Below the pieces are notes generated by a model, which was given only the letters and a program-made list of their open reading frames with translations, was not told the DNA's origin and ran no database searches. Shown in pieces: positions 6,996-15,754 of a DNA stretch of 43,708 bases. The position numbers were made by a program, and so were the translations under genes. The number at the start of each line of letters is the position of its first letter. Positions within the stretch are counted from its first letter, which is position 1. The DNA is taken from NCBI GenBank assembly GCA_023440865.1, contig JAEXRM010000017.1:1-43708 (forward strand), in the 5' to 3' direction. The DNA is from Bacillota bacterium (GTDB lineage: Bacteria > Bacillota > Clostridia > DSM-8532).

Positions 6996-8345
6996 ATGGA
7001 ACGGATCCTCATCATGGGCGCGGCCGGCCGCGACTTCCACAATTTCAACACGTGCTTCCGCGACAACCCCGCCTTGCGGGTGGTTGCCTTCACCGCCGCA
7101 CAGATTCCCGGCATCGAGGACCGCCTGTATCCCGCCTCGCTGGCGGGTGCGCTGTATCCCGACGGCATCCCGGTCTTTCCGGAGGACGACCTCCCGCGTC
7201 TCATCCGCGACCTGGCGGTCGATCGGGTGATCTTCGCATACAGCGACGTGCCGCACACGCACGTCATGCACACCGCCTCGCAGGTGCTGGCCTGCGGGGC
7301 GGATTTCTGCCTGCTCGGACCCAACAGCACCATGATCCGCTCGTCACGGCCGGTCGTCGCCATCACGGCCGTGCGCACCGGCTGCGGCAAGAGCCAGACC
7401 ACCCGGCATGTCGGACGCCTGCTGCGGGCGGAGGGGCTGCGGGTGACCGTCGTGCGGCATCCCATGCCGTACGGGGACCTCTCCGGCCAGGCCGTGCAGC
7501 GCTTTGCCGCACTGGAGGACCTGGAACGGTTCCGGTGTACCATCGAGGAACGCGAGGAGTACGAGCCGCTGATCGAGGCGGGCCTCATCGTGCGGGCGGG
7601 GGTGGACTATGGCGCCATCCTGCGTGGAGCGGAGGCGGAGTCCGACGTCATCGTCTGGGACGGCGGCAACAACGACTTCTCGTTCTATGTGCCCGACCTG
7701 TGCATCGTCGTGGCGGATCCGCACCGGCCCGGGGACGAGTGGCGTTACCATCCGGGCGAGGCGAACCTGCGCATGGCGGATGTCGTCGTCATCAACAAGG
7801 TCGATTCGGCGAAGCCGGAGCGTGTCGAGGCCGTCAAGGCATCGGTCGCGGAACTCAATCCGCATGCGGAGATCGTGCTGGCCAATTCCCGCATCGAGAC
7901 GGACGAACCGGAACGCATCGCGGGCAAGCGGGTGCTGGTCGTCGAGGACGGCCCGACCCTCACGCACGGATCGATGGCATACGGGGCGGGCGTCATCGCC
8001 GCGGAACGGCTGGGTGCGGCGGAACTGGTCGACCCGACGCCGCATGCCGTCGGCAGCATCGCCCAGACACTGGCGAAGTGGCCGCACCTGACGCGCCTGC
8101 TGCCGGCGATGGGTTACAGCGAGGCGCAGATGCGCGACCTGGAGGCCACCATCAACCGCACGCCCGCCGACCTGGTCGTCATCGGCACGCCGATCGACCT
8201 GCGCCGGTTTCTCCACATCGGCAGGCCGGCCGTGCGTGTGCGGTATGAGCTGGAGGAACTGACTCCCCGCCTCGACGCCATCCTGCGGGAACGCGTGCTG
8301 CCGCTTGTCCGCGGCGGTGCGGCATCTCCGGAAGATTCCGGTTGA
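6996..8345 (+). CDS. Cyclic 2,3-diphosphoglycerate synthetase-like P-loop GTPase (COG2403)
   Basis: 449 residues. The N-terminal Rossmann-like part begins ERILIMGAAGRDFHNFN. The P-loop region ITAVRTGCGKSQTTR is at about 123-137, WDGGNNDFSFY near 221, and an NKVD guanine-specificity motif at 267-270. This architecture matches COG2403, named after the methanogen enzyme that makes cyclic 2,3-diphosphoglycerate; bacterial members are not expected to make that solute and their reaction is unknown. ATG 6996 is chosen because the fold begins there, although its RBS is weak. The next genes encode a TIGR00300 ornithine-cyclodeaminase-like protein and carbamate kinase in the same direction, suggesting a role in amino-acid or carbamoyl-phosphate catabolism. 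Confidence 0.82.
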   Translation: MERILIMGAAGRDFHNFNTCFRDNPALRVVAFTAAQIPGIEDRLYPASLAGALYPDGIPVFPEDDLPRLIRDLAVDRVIFAYSDVPHTHVMHTASQVLACGADFCLLGPNSTMIRSSRPVVAITAVRTGCGKSQTTRHVGRLLRAEGLRVTVVRHPMPYGDLSGQAVQRFAALEDLERFRCTIEEREEYEPLIEAGLIVRAGVDYGAILRGAEAESDVIVWDGGNNDFSFYVPDLCIVVADPHRPGDEWRYHPGEANLRMADVVVINKVDSAKPERVEAVKASVAELNPHAEIVLANSRIETDEPERIAGKRVLVVEDGPTLTHGSMAYGAGVIAAERLGAAELVDPTPHAVGSIAQTLAKWPHLTRLLPAMGYSEAQMRDLEATINRTPADLVVIGTPIDLRRFLHIGRPAVRVRYELEELTPRLDAILRERVLPLVRGGAASPEDSG

Positions 8346-8371
8346 ATCCTGCATGGAAACCGGCATATGAT
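8342..8371 (+). promoter_or_regulatory. Promoter before the TIGR00300 gene
   Basis: TTGAAT (8342-8347), 18 bp, TATGAT (8366-8371), overlapping the stop codon of the P-loop gene and 60 bp before the next start. It would give the downstream two genes partly independent expression. Confidence 0.45.
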
Positions 8372-8430
8372 CGTACCATGACCCCGGCTTGTCCCGATAC
8401 ACGGGGGCAGCCCCGCAGGAGGCGCTACAC

Positions 8431-9525
8431 ATGGATACTTTCCGCCTGGTTCCCTACACCGCGCCCGACTTTTCCCAGCCACGCCTTGCCGCCGCCCCGC
8501 CTGTCCGTTTCGAGCCGGCACCGGCCGACGGAGTTGCCCCGGATGGATACCATGCCATGTCCATCTACCCCGAGTACTTCAAGCTGGCATCCGGTTGGCG
8601 TCTGGCGGAGGAAAGCCGCATGGATTGCGTGGCGGTGCTTGCGGACGATGTCCTGCAGGTCAGGGAGTTCCGCAATCTCCGACGGGGGGACCTTGTCGCC
8701 GTCGGTCGGTCGGAGCAGGGCGAAGCGGGCATTTTCGTGCATGCGGACGGTTTCCGGCGCGAAGGCGCCGCTGCGGGCGACACCTTCGCCTTCCGTCAGG
8801 GTCGCTCGCGGGAAACGGCCTATTCGCGTGATTACGACCATCTCTACGAGTTGCTGCGGCACGAGCGGGAGCACGGGCACATCACCTGGGTGCTCGGTCC
8901 CGCGTGCGCGTTCGACGCCGACGCCCGCAACGCCTTCACCCGCCTGGTGCGGGCCGGCTACGTGCATTCGCTGCTGGCGGGCAACGCCCTTGCCGTGCAC
9001 GACCTGGAGGGCGCCTGGCTGAACACGGCCCTGGGCCAGGACATCTACACCCAGCAGAACCAGCCCAACGGCCACTACAACCACCTCGACACCATCAACC
9101 GTGTCCGCCGCCATGGTTCCATACCCGCATTCATCGCCGGCGAGGGGCTCGAGGGCGGCATCATCTGCAGCTGTGTGGAGAAGGGCGTGCCGTTCGTGCT
9201 GGTCGGATCGGTCCGTGACGACGGTCCCCTGCCGGAGGTGCATGCCGACGTGTACGAAGGGCAGGACGCCATGCGCGCCTTCGCCCGGAAGGCGACGACC
9301 GTGCTGTGCCTTGCCACGACGCTCCACACCATCGCCACCGGCAACATGACGCCATCGTTCCGGGTCATGCCGGACGGCGCGGTGCGCGAGGTGTATTTCT
9401 ACACCGTCGACATCTCGGAGTTCGCGGTCAACAAGCTGGCGGACCGGGGCAGCCTTTCCGCCCGCGGCATCGTGACGAACATCCAGGACTTCGTCGTGAC
9501 GCTGTCCAAGGGGTTGGGCGCGTAG
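8431..9525 (+). CDS. TIGR00300/COG1915 protein, ornithine cyclodeaminase-like (LOR/SDH family)
   Basis: 364 residues. PADGVAPDGYHAMSIYP, MDCVAVL and RRGDLVAVG near the N-terminus, then LLAGNALAVHDLEG, HYNHLDTINRVRRHGSIP, VPFVLVGSVRDDGPLPEV and ADRGSLSARGIVTNI, match the family that includes archaeal ornithine cyclodeaminase and the C-terminal part of cyanobacterial arginine-guanidine-removing enzymes. The archaeal enzyme converts ornithine to proline plus ammonia with NAD as cofactor; the activity of this bacterial member is inferred. ATG 8431 has AGGAGG 8 nt upstream; upstream in-frame codons lie in the promoter. It sits between a COG2403 protein and carbamate kinase. Confidence 0.82.
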   Translation: MDTFRLVPYTAPDFSQPRLAAAPPVRFEPAPADGVAPDGYHAMSIYPEYFKLASGWRLAEESRMDCVAVLADDVLQVREFRNLRRGDLVAVGRSEQGEAGIFVHADGFRREGAAAGDTFAFRQGRSRETAYSRDYDHLYELLRHEREHGHITWVLGPACAFDADARNAFTRLVRAGYVHSLLAGNALAVHDLEGAWLNTALGQDIYTQQNQPNGHYNHLDTINRVRRHGSIPAFIAGEGLEGGIICSCVEKGVPFVLVGSVRDDGPLPEVHADVYEGQDAMRAFARKATTVLCLATTLHTIATGNMTPSFRVMPDGAVREVYFYTVDISEFAVNKLADRGSLSARGIVTNIQDFVVTLSKGLGA

Positions 9526-9639
9526 CGGGAACCGCCTGTCTGTCTTGCCGGCGCCCTGATGCCGGTCTGCTGCCAAAGGTGTCCGGCAGATACCGCATTC
9601 CGGGTCCGACGACACGGTTGCCGTGGATCGGAGGCACGC

Positions 9640-10584
9640 ATGGGCCGGATCATCGTCATCGCACTGGGCGGGAACGCCCTGGGGAACTCCCCCGAGGCAC
9701 AGCGGGCCGGCGTTCGCGTGGCCGCGGCGCATATCGCCGGGCTTGCGCGGGCGGGCGACCGCATCGTGCTGACACACGGCAATGGGCCGCAGGTCGGCAT
9801 CATCCATCTGGCCTTTGACCTGGCCGATGCGGCGGATCCGCAGATTCCCGCCATGCCGTTCGCCGAATCCACCGCCATGAGCCAGGGGTATATCGGATGG
9901 CATCTGCAGGGTGCGCTCCAGCATGCATTCCGGGAAAGGGGCGTCAGGCGGGACGTCGCGACCGTGGTCACGCAGGTGGTGGTCGATGCGGCCGATCCGG
10001 CGTTCCGGCATCCGAGCAAGCCGGTCGGCCTGTTTTATCCGGAGCCGGAGGCCAGGCGGATCGCCGCGGCACGCGGACAGTCCTTCATCGAGGATGCGGG
10101 TCGGGGCTGGCGACGCGTCGTGCCTTCGCCCGAACCGGTGGATATCGTGGAAGCGGAGGTCATCCGGAAACTGGTGGCGGCAGGCGTCCTCGTCATCGCC
10201 TGCGGCGGCGGCGGCGTGCCGGTCTGCCGCAATCCCCTGACAGGAGACCTGGCAGGGGTGGACGCGGTCATTGACAAGGATCGGGCCGCGGCCCGGCTCG
10301 CCATGCTGGTCGGTGCGGACAGGCTCGTCATCCTCACGACGGTGCCGTTTGCCGCGCTCGACTACCGGACGCCCGCCCAGCGTTGGATTCCCCTCATGAC
10401 AGTGTCGGAGGCGCGCCGTTTCTGTGCGGAGGGGCATTTCGCAGAGGGATCCATGCTGCCGAAGGTGCAGGCGGGCATCTCCTTCGCGGAATCGGCCCGC
10501 GGGCGGGAGGCGGTGGTCGCCTATCTGGACGATGTCCGGAAAGCGGTCACCGGAGCGGCGGGAACGCGGATCGTGCCGGACTGA
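9640..10584 (+). CDS. arcC: Carbamate kinase
   Basis: 314 residues, the normal family length. Signatures are IALGGNALG at the N-terminus, THGNGPQVG near 45-53, VIACGGGGVPV near 185-195 and the C-terminal substrate region GSMLPKVQAG. The enzyme interconverts carbamoyl phosphate plus ADP with ATP, CO2 and ammonia, usually as the energy-yielding last step of arginine, citrulline or purine breakdown. ATG 9640 is set by GGAGG just upstream. No ornithine carbamoyltransferase or arginine deiminase is present in the window, so the source of carbamoyl phosphate is not visible here. It closes the three-gene run that starts at 6996. Confidence 0.95.
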   Translation: MGRIIVIALGGNALGNSPEAQRAGVRVAAAHIAGLARAGDRIVLTHGNGPQVGIIHLAFDLADAADPQIPAMPFAESTAMSQGYIGWHLQGALQHAFRERGVRRDVATVVTQVVVDAADPAFRHPSKPVGLFYPEPEARRIAAARGQSFIEDAGRGWRRVVPSPEPVDIVEAEVIRKLVAAGVLVIACGGGGVPVCRNPLTGDLAGVDAVIDKDRAAARLAMLVGADRLVILTTVPFAALDYRTPAQRWIPLMTVSEARRFCAEGHFAEGSMLPKVQAGISFAESARGREAVVAYLDDVRKAVTGAAGTRIVPD

Positions 10585-10727
10585 GGTGCGTGGAGACGGC
10601 GGGCGTGCTGTCAGGAACGGCCCAATGCCTGCGCATGCGTGTGACACCTGCGACCGCGATCCAATCCTGACGGAAGCCTTCACATGACTGCCCAGGACCT
10701 GGGTCCCTGTTCATGGCGTGCCATCTT

Positions 10728-10736
10728 TGATAGAAT
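10728..10736 (+). promoter_or_regulatory. Extended -10 promoter element upstream of murA
   Basis: TGATAGAAT at 10728-10736 fits the TGn-TAtaAT extended -10 form; the -35 (TGTTCA, 10708-10713) is poor. A 13-bp palindrome CCCAGGACCTGGG lies at 10691-10703. The leader would be about 120 nt. Confidence 0.4.
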
Positions 10737-10859
10737 GATGCCGGTACCACCACCCTGCGCAATGGCGCGCCACCGGACCGGACGGCGCGCCTGGCGCGTC
10801 CGCTCGGTGTCGCGGCGCTGCGGCATTCCCGCGATACCCCCGTCCATGAAGGGGGATTC

Positions 10860-12179
10860 ATGAAAGCACTCGAGATAAGACGCGCGGAACGGCTCGGCGG
10901 CTCGGTCGCCGTGCCCGGTGCGAAGAACAGTGCCCTTGCCCTGCTGGCGGCCGCCTGCCTATCCGATGAAGCGGTCACGCTCCACAATGTGCCCGGCATC
11001 TCGGATGTTGCGGTGGTCGCGGACATCATCCGCGGCATGGGTGGGGCCATGCGGCGCGCGGGGCACACCGCCGTGGTCGATCCCGAAGGCATCGCTGCCG
11101 CGGTGGTCGAGCCCGCCGATGCGAAGAAGATCCGTACCGCCTATTACTTCATCGGCGCCCTGCTGGCCCGATTCGGACGCGTCAGCGTCGGGTATGCCGG
11201 CGGCGACGATTTTGTCCACCGTCCCATCGACCAGCACCTCAAGGGGCTTCGCGCCTTGGGGGCCACGGTTTCGCAGCATGCCGACCATTATGTCGTCGAG
11301 GCAGCCGGACTGACCGGTGCGGAGATTCTGTTCGACACCATCACCAGCGGTGCGACAATGAATCTCATGATGGCCGCCGTGCGCGCCAGGGGCCGCACGG
11401 TGCTGCGCAATGCCGCCCGTGATCCCGAGGTGGTCGATCTGGCCGTGCTGCTCAACGAAATGGGGGCCTCCGTCGTGGGTGCCGGCACCGACGTCATTCG
11501 CATCGAGGGCGTGTCCCGCCTGCGCGGGGCCACACATGCCGTCATTCCCGACCGGCTCATCGCCGCCTCGCTCATCACCGCCCTCGGAGTCACGGGTGGC
11601 CGGCTTGCGCTCGAACATGTCGTGCCGGAGCACCTGACCAACCTCATGGCAAAGTACAGGGAAATCGGCTATTCCTTCGAGACCGACCACGACCAGCTGC
11701 TCGTCGCCGAAACCGATGGCCGCATCCTGCCCGCGCGCGCGCGGATCGGCATGTATCCGCTGTTCTCCCCAGACTTCCAGCAGCCGCTATCCGCGCTGCT
11801 GCTCAAGGCGCAGGGCGTCAGCGTGATCTCCGACCGCATCTACCCCCTCCGGTTCAACCAATGTCCCGAGTTCCTGCGCATGGGCGCCATGCTCCGCTAT
11901 CGCGCCGGCTCCGTCCGCATCCACGGCGGCCGGCCGCTGACCGGCACCACCGTGCACGCGGGCGATATCCGCGCGGGCACCGCGTTGATCATCGCGGGGC
12001 TCCAGGCCGCGGGGACGACGGTCCTGACCGGGGCGGAGCATCTTGATCGGGGCTTTGAGGATGTTGTCGCCCTGTTTTCGGACATGGGCGCCCCCATCCG
12101 CCGGCTGTCGGCCGAAGCGCCCGTCAGCGGGGACGCGGGGAGGATGCGGGAGTCCTTTCCCGGCGAGGGTGTGTCCTGA
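10860..12179 (+). CDS. murA: UDP-N-acetylglucosamine 1-carboxyvinyltransferase, Asp variant
   Basis: 439 residues, close to the family length of about 420. It transfers enolpyruvate from PEP to UDP-GlcNAc, the first committed step of peptidoglycan synthesis, in the cytosol. VPGAKNSAL (catalytic Lys22-Asn23), RPIDQHLKGL, FSPDFQQPL (Asp for deprotonation), DIRAGTALIIAGL and HLDRGF are present. The loop that normally reads PGGC reads AGGD here, placing Asp116 at the position of Cys115, the residue alkylated by fosfomycin. Asp keeps activity in mycobacterial and chlamydial MurA and gives intrinsic fosfomycin resistance. RBS GGGGGA lies 5 nt before the ATG and faces CCCCC at 10837-10841. It may be a second MurA paralogue; the rest of the genome would tell. 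Confidence 0.93.
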   Translation: MKALEIRRAERLGGSVAVPGAKNSALALLAAACLSDEAVTLHNVPGISDVAVVADIIRGMGGAMRRAGHTAVVDPEGIAAAVVEPADAKKIRTAYYFIGALLARFGRVSVGYAGGDDFVHRPIDQHLKGLRALGATVSQHADHYVVEAAGLTGAEILFDTITSGATMNLMMAAVRARGRTVLRNAARDPEVVDLAVLLNEMGASVVGAGTDVIRIEGVSRLRGATHAVIPDRLIAASLITALGVTGGRLALEHVVPEHLTNLMAKYREIGYSFETDHDQLLVAETDGRILPARARIGMYPLFSPDFQQPLSALLLKAQGVSVISDRIYPLRFNQCPEFLRMGAMLRYRAGSVRIHGGRPLTGTTVHAGDIRAGTALIIAGLQAAGTTVLTGAEHLDRGFEDVVALFSDMGAPIRRLSAEAPVSGDAGRMRESFPGEGVS

Positions 12180-12187
12180 TACCGCAT

Positions 12188-12215
12188 GCGGACGGTTTCA
12201 CCAGAAACCGTCCGC
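12188..12215. other. Perfect 12-bp stem-loop between murA and the GntR/LacI gene
   Basis: GCGGACGGTTTC (12188-12199) and GAAACCGTCCGC (12204-12215) with a 4-nt loop, starting 8 bp after the murA stop. AAAATCC follows, so it lacks the U tract of an intrinsic terminator. It may stabilise the murA 3' end or act as an operator. Confidence 0.6.
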
Positions 12216-12289
12216 AAAATCCTGCGTTCTCCCCATATCTTTCCCCTTCCGTACTGCGGTATGCTGTTTGATGGAGGGTGATATCCGCC

Positions 12290-13390
12290 ATGAGCCTGCC
12301 GATGTACCAGAAGATCCTTGACGACATGCGCCAGCGCATCCTTACGGGGTTGCTGCCGCCGCATGCCCTCCTGCCGACCGAAATGGAACTCGCCGGCCAG
12401 TACCAGGTCAGCCGCATCACCTCGAAGCGGGCCCTGGAGGAGCTGGAGCGCGAGGGTCTCATCGTGCGCCGCCGCGGGGTGGGCAGCACGGTCGCTCCGG
12501 TCCGGGAAAAACAGGAGCGCCAGGCCACCTGTTCGGTCGGCATCGTGTTCCCGCACCTGGCGATGGAGGGCATCACCTTCGAGTATGTCCGTGGTGCGTC
12601 GGATTTTCTGGAACATCACCGCTGTACCCTGAGCATTCGCCGCACAGGGGATCGCCCCGAGCGCGACGTGCTGCACGAGCTCAACCAGGAGGGGCCGGAC
12701 GGCATTCTCTACCTGCCGGGCTCCTCGCAGCTCGATGAGCGCGGGTTGGCGACCTTCGTCTCGATCAGCCGTCCGATTGTCACCATCGACAAGCAGCTCG
12801 AGGGGCTGGGGCTGCCCTGTGTCACCTGTGACAACGAGGGAGGCATGCGTTCCGCCGTGCAGCACCTGGTGGACCTGGGGCACCGGAAGATCGCGATGTT
12901 CTGCATTGAGCCCGTCAGTCGCTGCACGACGGTGCGCGACCGATACCTTGCGTATTGCAGGACCCTTGCGGACAACGGCATTCCCCACTCGGGCGAACAT
13001 GTCGTCAGCTTCACGCAGGAAGAGTTCGACCAGCGGATCGACACCTCGCACCTGGAGCTGGTCGTGGAAAAACTGTCGCGCCTGCTTGCCCGCGGCGTGA
13101 CCGCCATAGCCGCTGAGAACGATATGACGGCGTTGTTCGTTCATATGGCGGCTAACAAGCTGGGGAAGACGATTCCGGCCGATTTCTCGCTTGCCGGGTT
13201 TGATGATCTGCCCCTGTTGCGGCGCTTCCGGCTCGATTTGACGACAGTGCGCCAGAATGCCTACCAGATCGGGTACCAGGCGGCGGAGGTGCTCTATGGC
13301 ATGCTCGGCGGTGAAGCGCCGGACGCCATGAAGTTTGTTGTGCCCTGCGAGCTGGTGGTGCGTTCGACGACCGCGCGGCGGACCGGATGA
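12290..13390 (+). CDS. GntR-type DNA-binding / LacI-type sensor transcriptional regulator
   Basis: 366 residues. An N-terminal GntR winged helix (about 1-70: MYQKILDDMRQRI, LLPTEMELAGQYQVSRITSK, LEREGLIVRRRGVGS) is joined to a LacI/periplasmic-binding-like effector domain (about 80-366) with HLVDLGHRKIAMF, GVTAIAAENDMTAL and SLAGFDDLPLL. This architecture matches AraR-type sugar-responsive repressors. ATG 12290 lies 11 nt after GGAGGG; an earlier GTG overlaps that RBS. The effector is unknown, and no carbohydrate operon is adjacent. Its stop codon directly abuts the stop of the convergent GGDEF-EAL gene with no spacer. Confidence 0.9.
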   Translation: MSLPMYQKILDDMRQRILTGLLPPHALLPTEMELAGQYQVSRITSKRALEELEREGLIVRRRGVGSTVAPVREKQERQATCSVGIVFPHLAMEGITFEYVRGASDFLEHHRCTLSIRRTGDRPERDVLHELNQEGPDGILYLPGSSQLDERGLATFVSISRPIVTIDKQLEGLGLPCVTCDNEGGMRSAVQHLVDLGHRKIAMFCIEPVSRCTTVRDRYLAYCRTLADNGIPHSGEHVVSFTQEEFDQRIDTSHLELVVEKLSRLLARGVTAIAAENDMTALFVHMAANKLGKTIPADFSLAGFDDLPLLRRFRLDLTTVRQNAYQIGYQAAEVLYGMLGGEAPDAMKFVVPCELVVRSTTARRTG

Positions 13391-15754
13391 TCAGCCGGCT
13401 CCGTCGATGCGGACAGGGTTCAGGCTTTCCAGCCACTGCATCGCGGCCGTGTCGGTCAACGGCCTGGATACGAAGAAGCCCTGAATGGCGGGGCACCCGA
13501 GCGCGCGCAGCACATCGAGCTGCCGCTGGTCCTCGATGCCCTCGGCCACGGTGTCCAGCCCCAGGTGACGCGACAGGTCGAGCATGGCCGCAATGAGGCC
13601 GCGCCCCCGTTCGCTTTCCATGCCGTCCCGGATGAAATGCTTGTCGATCTTCATCACGTTCACGGGCAGGCGACCCAGATAACTCAGGGAAGAGTATCCC
13701 GTGCCGAAGTCGTCCAGATAGATGCGCACGCCATGCGCCTGCAATTGGGACAACTGACCGACCGCCTGGTCGATGTTGTCGATGACCGCCGTCTCCGTCA
13801 CCTCCACGGCGATGGAGCCCGCGGGAACGCGCAGCCGGTCGAGCGTTTCGAGGAATTTGTCCGCGAGGTCGTTCTGCAGCAGCTGCACACCCGATACGTT
13901 GATGCTGATGGGCAGGTCGTACCCCCGTGCACGCAGCGCGAGCCTGAACCGGCAGGCCGCCTCGAGGACGTATTGTCCGATGCGGTGGATCAGGCCGTTC
14001 GACTCGGCGATGCGGATGAACACATCGGGCGGCACAGGTCCGTGCCTGTCCGAATGCCAGCGGACCAGCGCCTCGAAGCTGACGGGCTGCAGGGTGTCCG
14101 ACCGGACGACCGGCTGGTAGACAAGGGTGATCTCGTCCCGCTCCAACGCCCGTTCCAATGCGCCCGAGAGAAGAACACGGCGGCGCACGCCGTCACGGAT
14201 CCCCGCGTCGAAGCACTGCCACTCGTTCGGCCCCCTTTCCTGCGACAGCACCATGGCCAGCTCGGCATCCTGAACGAGCCCGAGCGCATGCGTGCTGTGC
14301 TCGGGAAACAGGCTCACCCCCATGTTGACGCCCAGATACAGCTCTGCCGCGTCGGTGCCGAAGTTGGTCCGTGTGTCGATGAGCAGCTGCGTGACCAGGC
14401 CAAGCCGATCCGGATTGGCGAGCAGCAGGGCGAAATCGTCCCCGCCGATGCGCGCGGGCAGCCCGAACAGGTCGCGGTGCGAGCCCAGCACGCCGGCGAT
14501 GCGCCGGAGTACGCCGTTTCCCGCGTCGTAGCCGAGGGTTTCGTTGATGGAACGGAAATCCCGCATGTTGAAGACAATGACGGCGAAGGGGGAGGTGTCT
14601 GTCCGGATGCGCTGCGACACCCCCTCCTCAAAGCCGGCGCGGTTGAGCAGTCCCGTCAGCGGATCGTTGAAGGCGAGCTCGCGGATGTGCCGCTCCTGCC
14701 CGCGTTCCACGGTCACATCGAGCAGGGATGTCAGGATGTGCGGTTCCGGCTCCCCGGGAACCCGGTACTGCAGAAAGGTGGCATGCAGCTCGCGCCGGCC
14801 CAGCGGATGATCCTGGATGATCAGGTCGCCGCTGAGCGACTCGGCATCGGGCCGACGGTGCCGCAGCGTTTCCCACAGCCGGTTCAACTGCGGCAGGGCC
14901 CCGCACGGGAACCGGTACCAGCCGTAATGGTCGGTTTCGATGCCTTCCGGTTCCAGCCCCAGCAGGAAGACGGCATTCCGGGACAGCAGCGAGATGCCGG
15001 TGTTCCGGTCGCAATCGCACAGGCCCTCCTGCGCCGTGTTGTGAATGGCCTGGATGCGCTCCATCAGCGACTCGCCCTGACGCTGCAGCTGGGAGATCGC
15101 GTCATACTGGCCCTGCAGGGTGTCCTGCGCGGCCTGGAACTCCTCGTTGAGCGCCATCAGTTCGGCATTCTGCGCATCGGTGCCCCGGACAAGCCGGAGC
15201 AGCTCGTTTTCGTACCCCCTGAACAGGCGGATGCCCTCCCAGACGGTGTACAGGCCGGTGAGAAACCCACAGAGCGCATACACGTACATGCCCATGCCGA
15301 AGGACGCGGCCAGTGCCGGCAGCCGGATCCACCATGCGATGGTGATCAGCGCATGGAGGCCGCCGAAAAGGATGAGGAAGACGGGGTTCATCTGTATCAG
15401 CAGAAACGGCAGGATGGCTGCCGTGATGGCGATGGCGAGGACAATCGACTTGTCGCCGTTCTGGAAGAGCGGGAAGAGGTAGGCGGCCAGGACAAAGCCG
15501 GAATAGATGACCTGCCGGATGGCCGTCTTCTTGACGCGCATCTGGATGACAAGCAGGGCGGATACGAAGAACAGCACCCCGATCAGGATCGCCGCGGCGT
15601 TGCGGTACCGCACGGCGGGATCATGCGCGGAGAACAGCTGGCCGAGGATGCCGCCCAGGCTGTTGACGATGACGAAGACGCAGGCGATGCGGAATGTCGC
15701 CTGCGCGCGCTGCGCCTCGAAGTTGTTGCGGACCGGGTCGATCAGATGCGCCAT
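13391..15754 (-). CDS. Membrane GGDEF-EAL protein, probably a c-di-GMP phosphodiesterase
   Basis: 787 residues. Five or six TM segments at about 21-175, a coiled coil at about 180-240, a PAS-like region at about 240-350, GGDEF at about 360-515 and EAL at about 530-780. The GGDEF site is altered: GGDDF (437-441) instead of GGDEF/GGEEF, and the metal-binding DxD region reads FNMRDF with Asn in place of the first Asp, so cyclase activity is doubtful. The EAL domain keeps FEALVRW, INVSGVQL, EVTETAV, YLDDFGTGYSSLSYL, KIDKHFI and AEGIE, so hydrolysis of c-di-GMP is expected. AGGAG precedes the ATG. The degenerate GGDEF may serve as a GTP sensor, as in some composite enzymes. Confidence 0.93.
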   Translation of the reverse strand: MAHLIDPVRNNFEAQRAQATFRIACVFVIVNSLGGILGQLFSAHDPAVRYRNAAAILIGVLFFVSALLVIQMRVKKTAIRQVIYSGFVLAAYLFPLFQNGDKSIVLAIAITAAILPFLLIQMNPVFLILFGGLHALITIAWWIRLPALAASFGMGMYVYALCGFLTGLYTVWEGIRLFRGYENELLRLVRGTDAQNAELMALNEEFQAAQDTLQGQYDAISQLQRQGESLMERIQAIHNTAQEGLCDCDRNTGISLLSRNAVFLLGLEPEGIETDHYGWYRFPCGALPQLNRLWETLRHRRPDAESLSGDLIIQDHPLGRRELHATFLQYRVPGEPEPHILTSLLDVTVERGQERHIRELAFNDPLTGLLNRAGFEEGVSQRIRTDTSPFAVIVFNMRDFRSINETLGYDAGNGVLRRIAGVLGSHRDLFGLPARIGGDDFALLLANPDRLGLVTQLLIDTRTNFGTDAAELYLGVNMGVSLFPEHSTHALGLVQDAELAMVLSQERGPNEWQCFDAGIRDGVRRRVLLSGALERALERDEITLVYQPVVRSDTLQPVSFEALVRWHSDRHGPVPPDVFIRIAESNGLIHRIGQYVLEAACRFRLALRARGYDLPISINVSGVQLLQNDLADKFLETLDRLRVPAGSIAVEVTETAVIDNIDQAVGQLSQLQAHGVRIYLDDFGTGYSSLSYLGRLPVNVMKIDKHFIRDGMESERGRGLIAAMLDLSRHLGLDTVAEGIEDQRQLDVLRALGCPAIQGFFVSRPLTDTAAMQWLESLNPVRIDGAG

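Noticed and set aside
8425..10683. 752-codon open frame on the minus strand
   Set aside because: It is antisense to three genes with clear family motifs and good RBSs; its composition (Arg/His/Asp-rich) is that of a shadow frame in G+C-rich DNA.
13385..13396. Abutting convergent stop codons as a special arrangement
   Set aside because: Close or overlapping tail-to-tail genes (also 37405-37418) are common in compact genomes.
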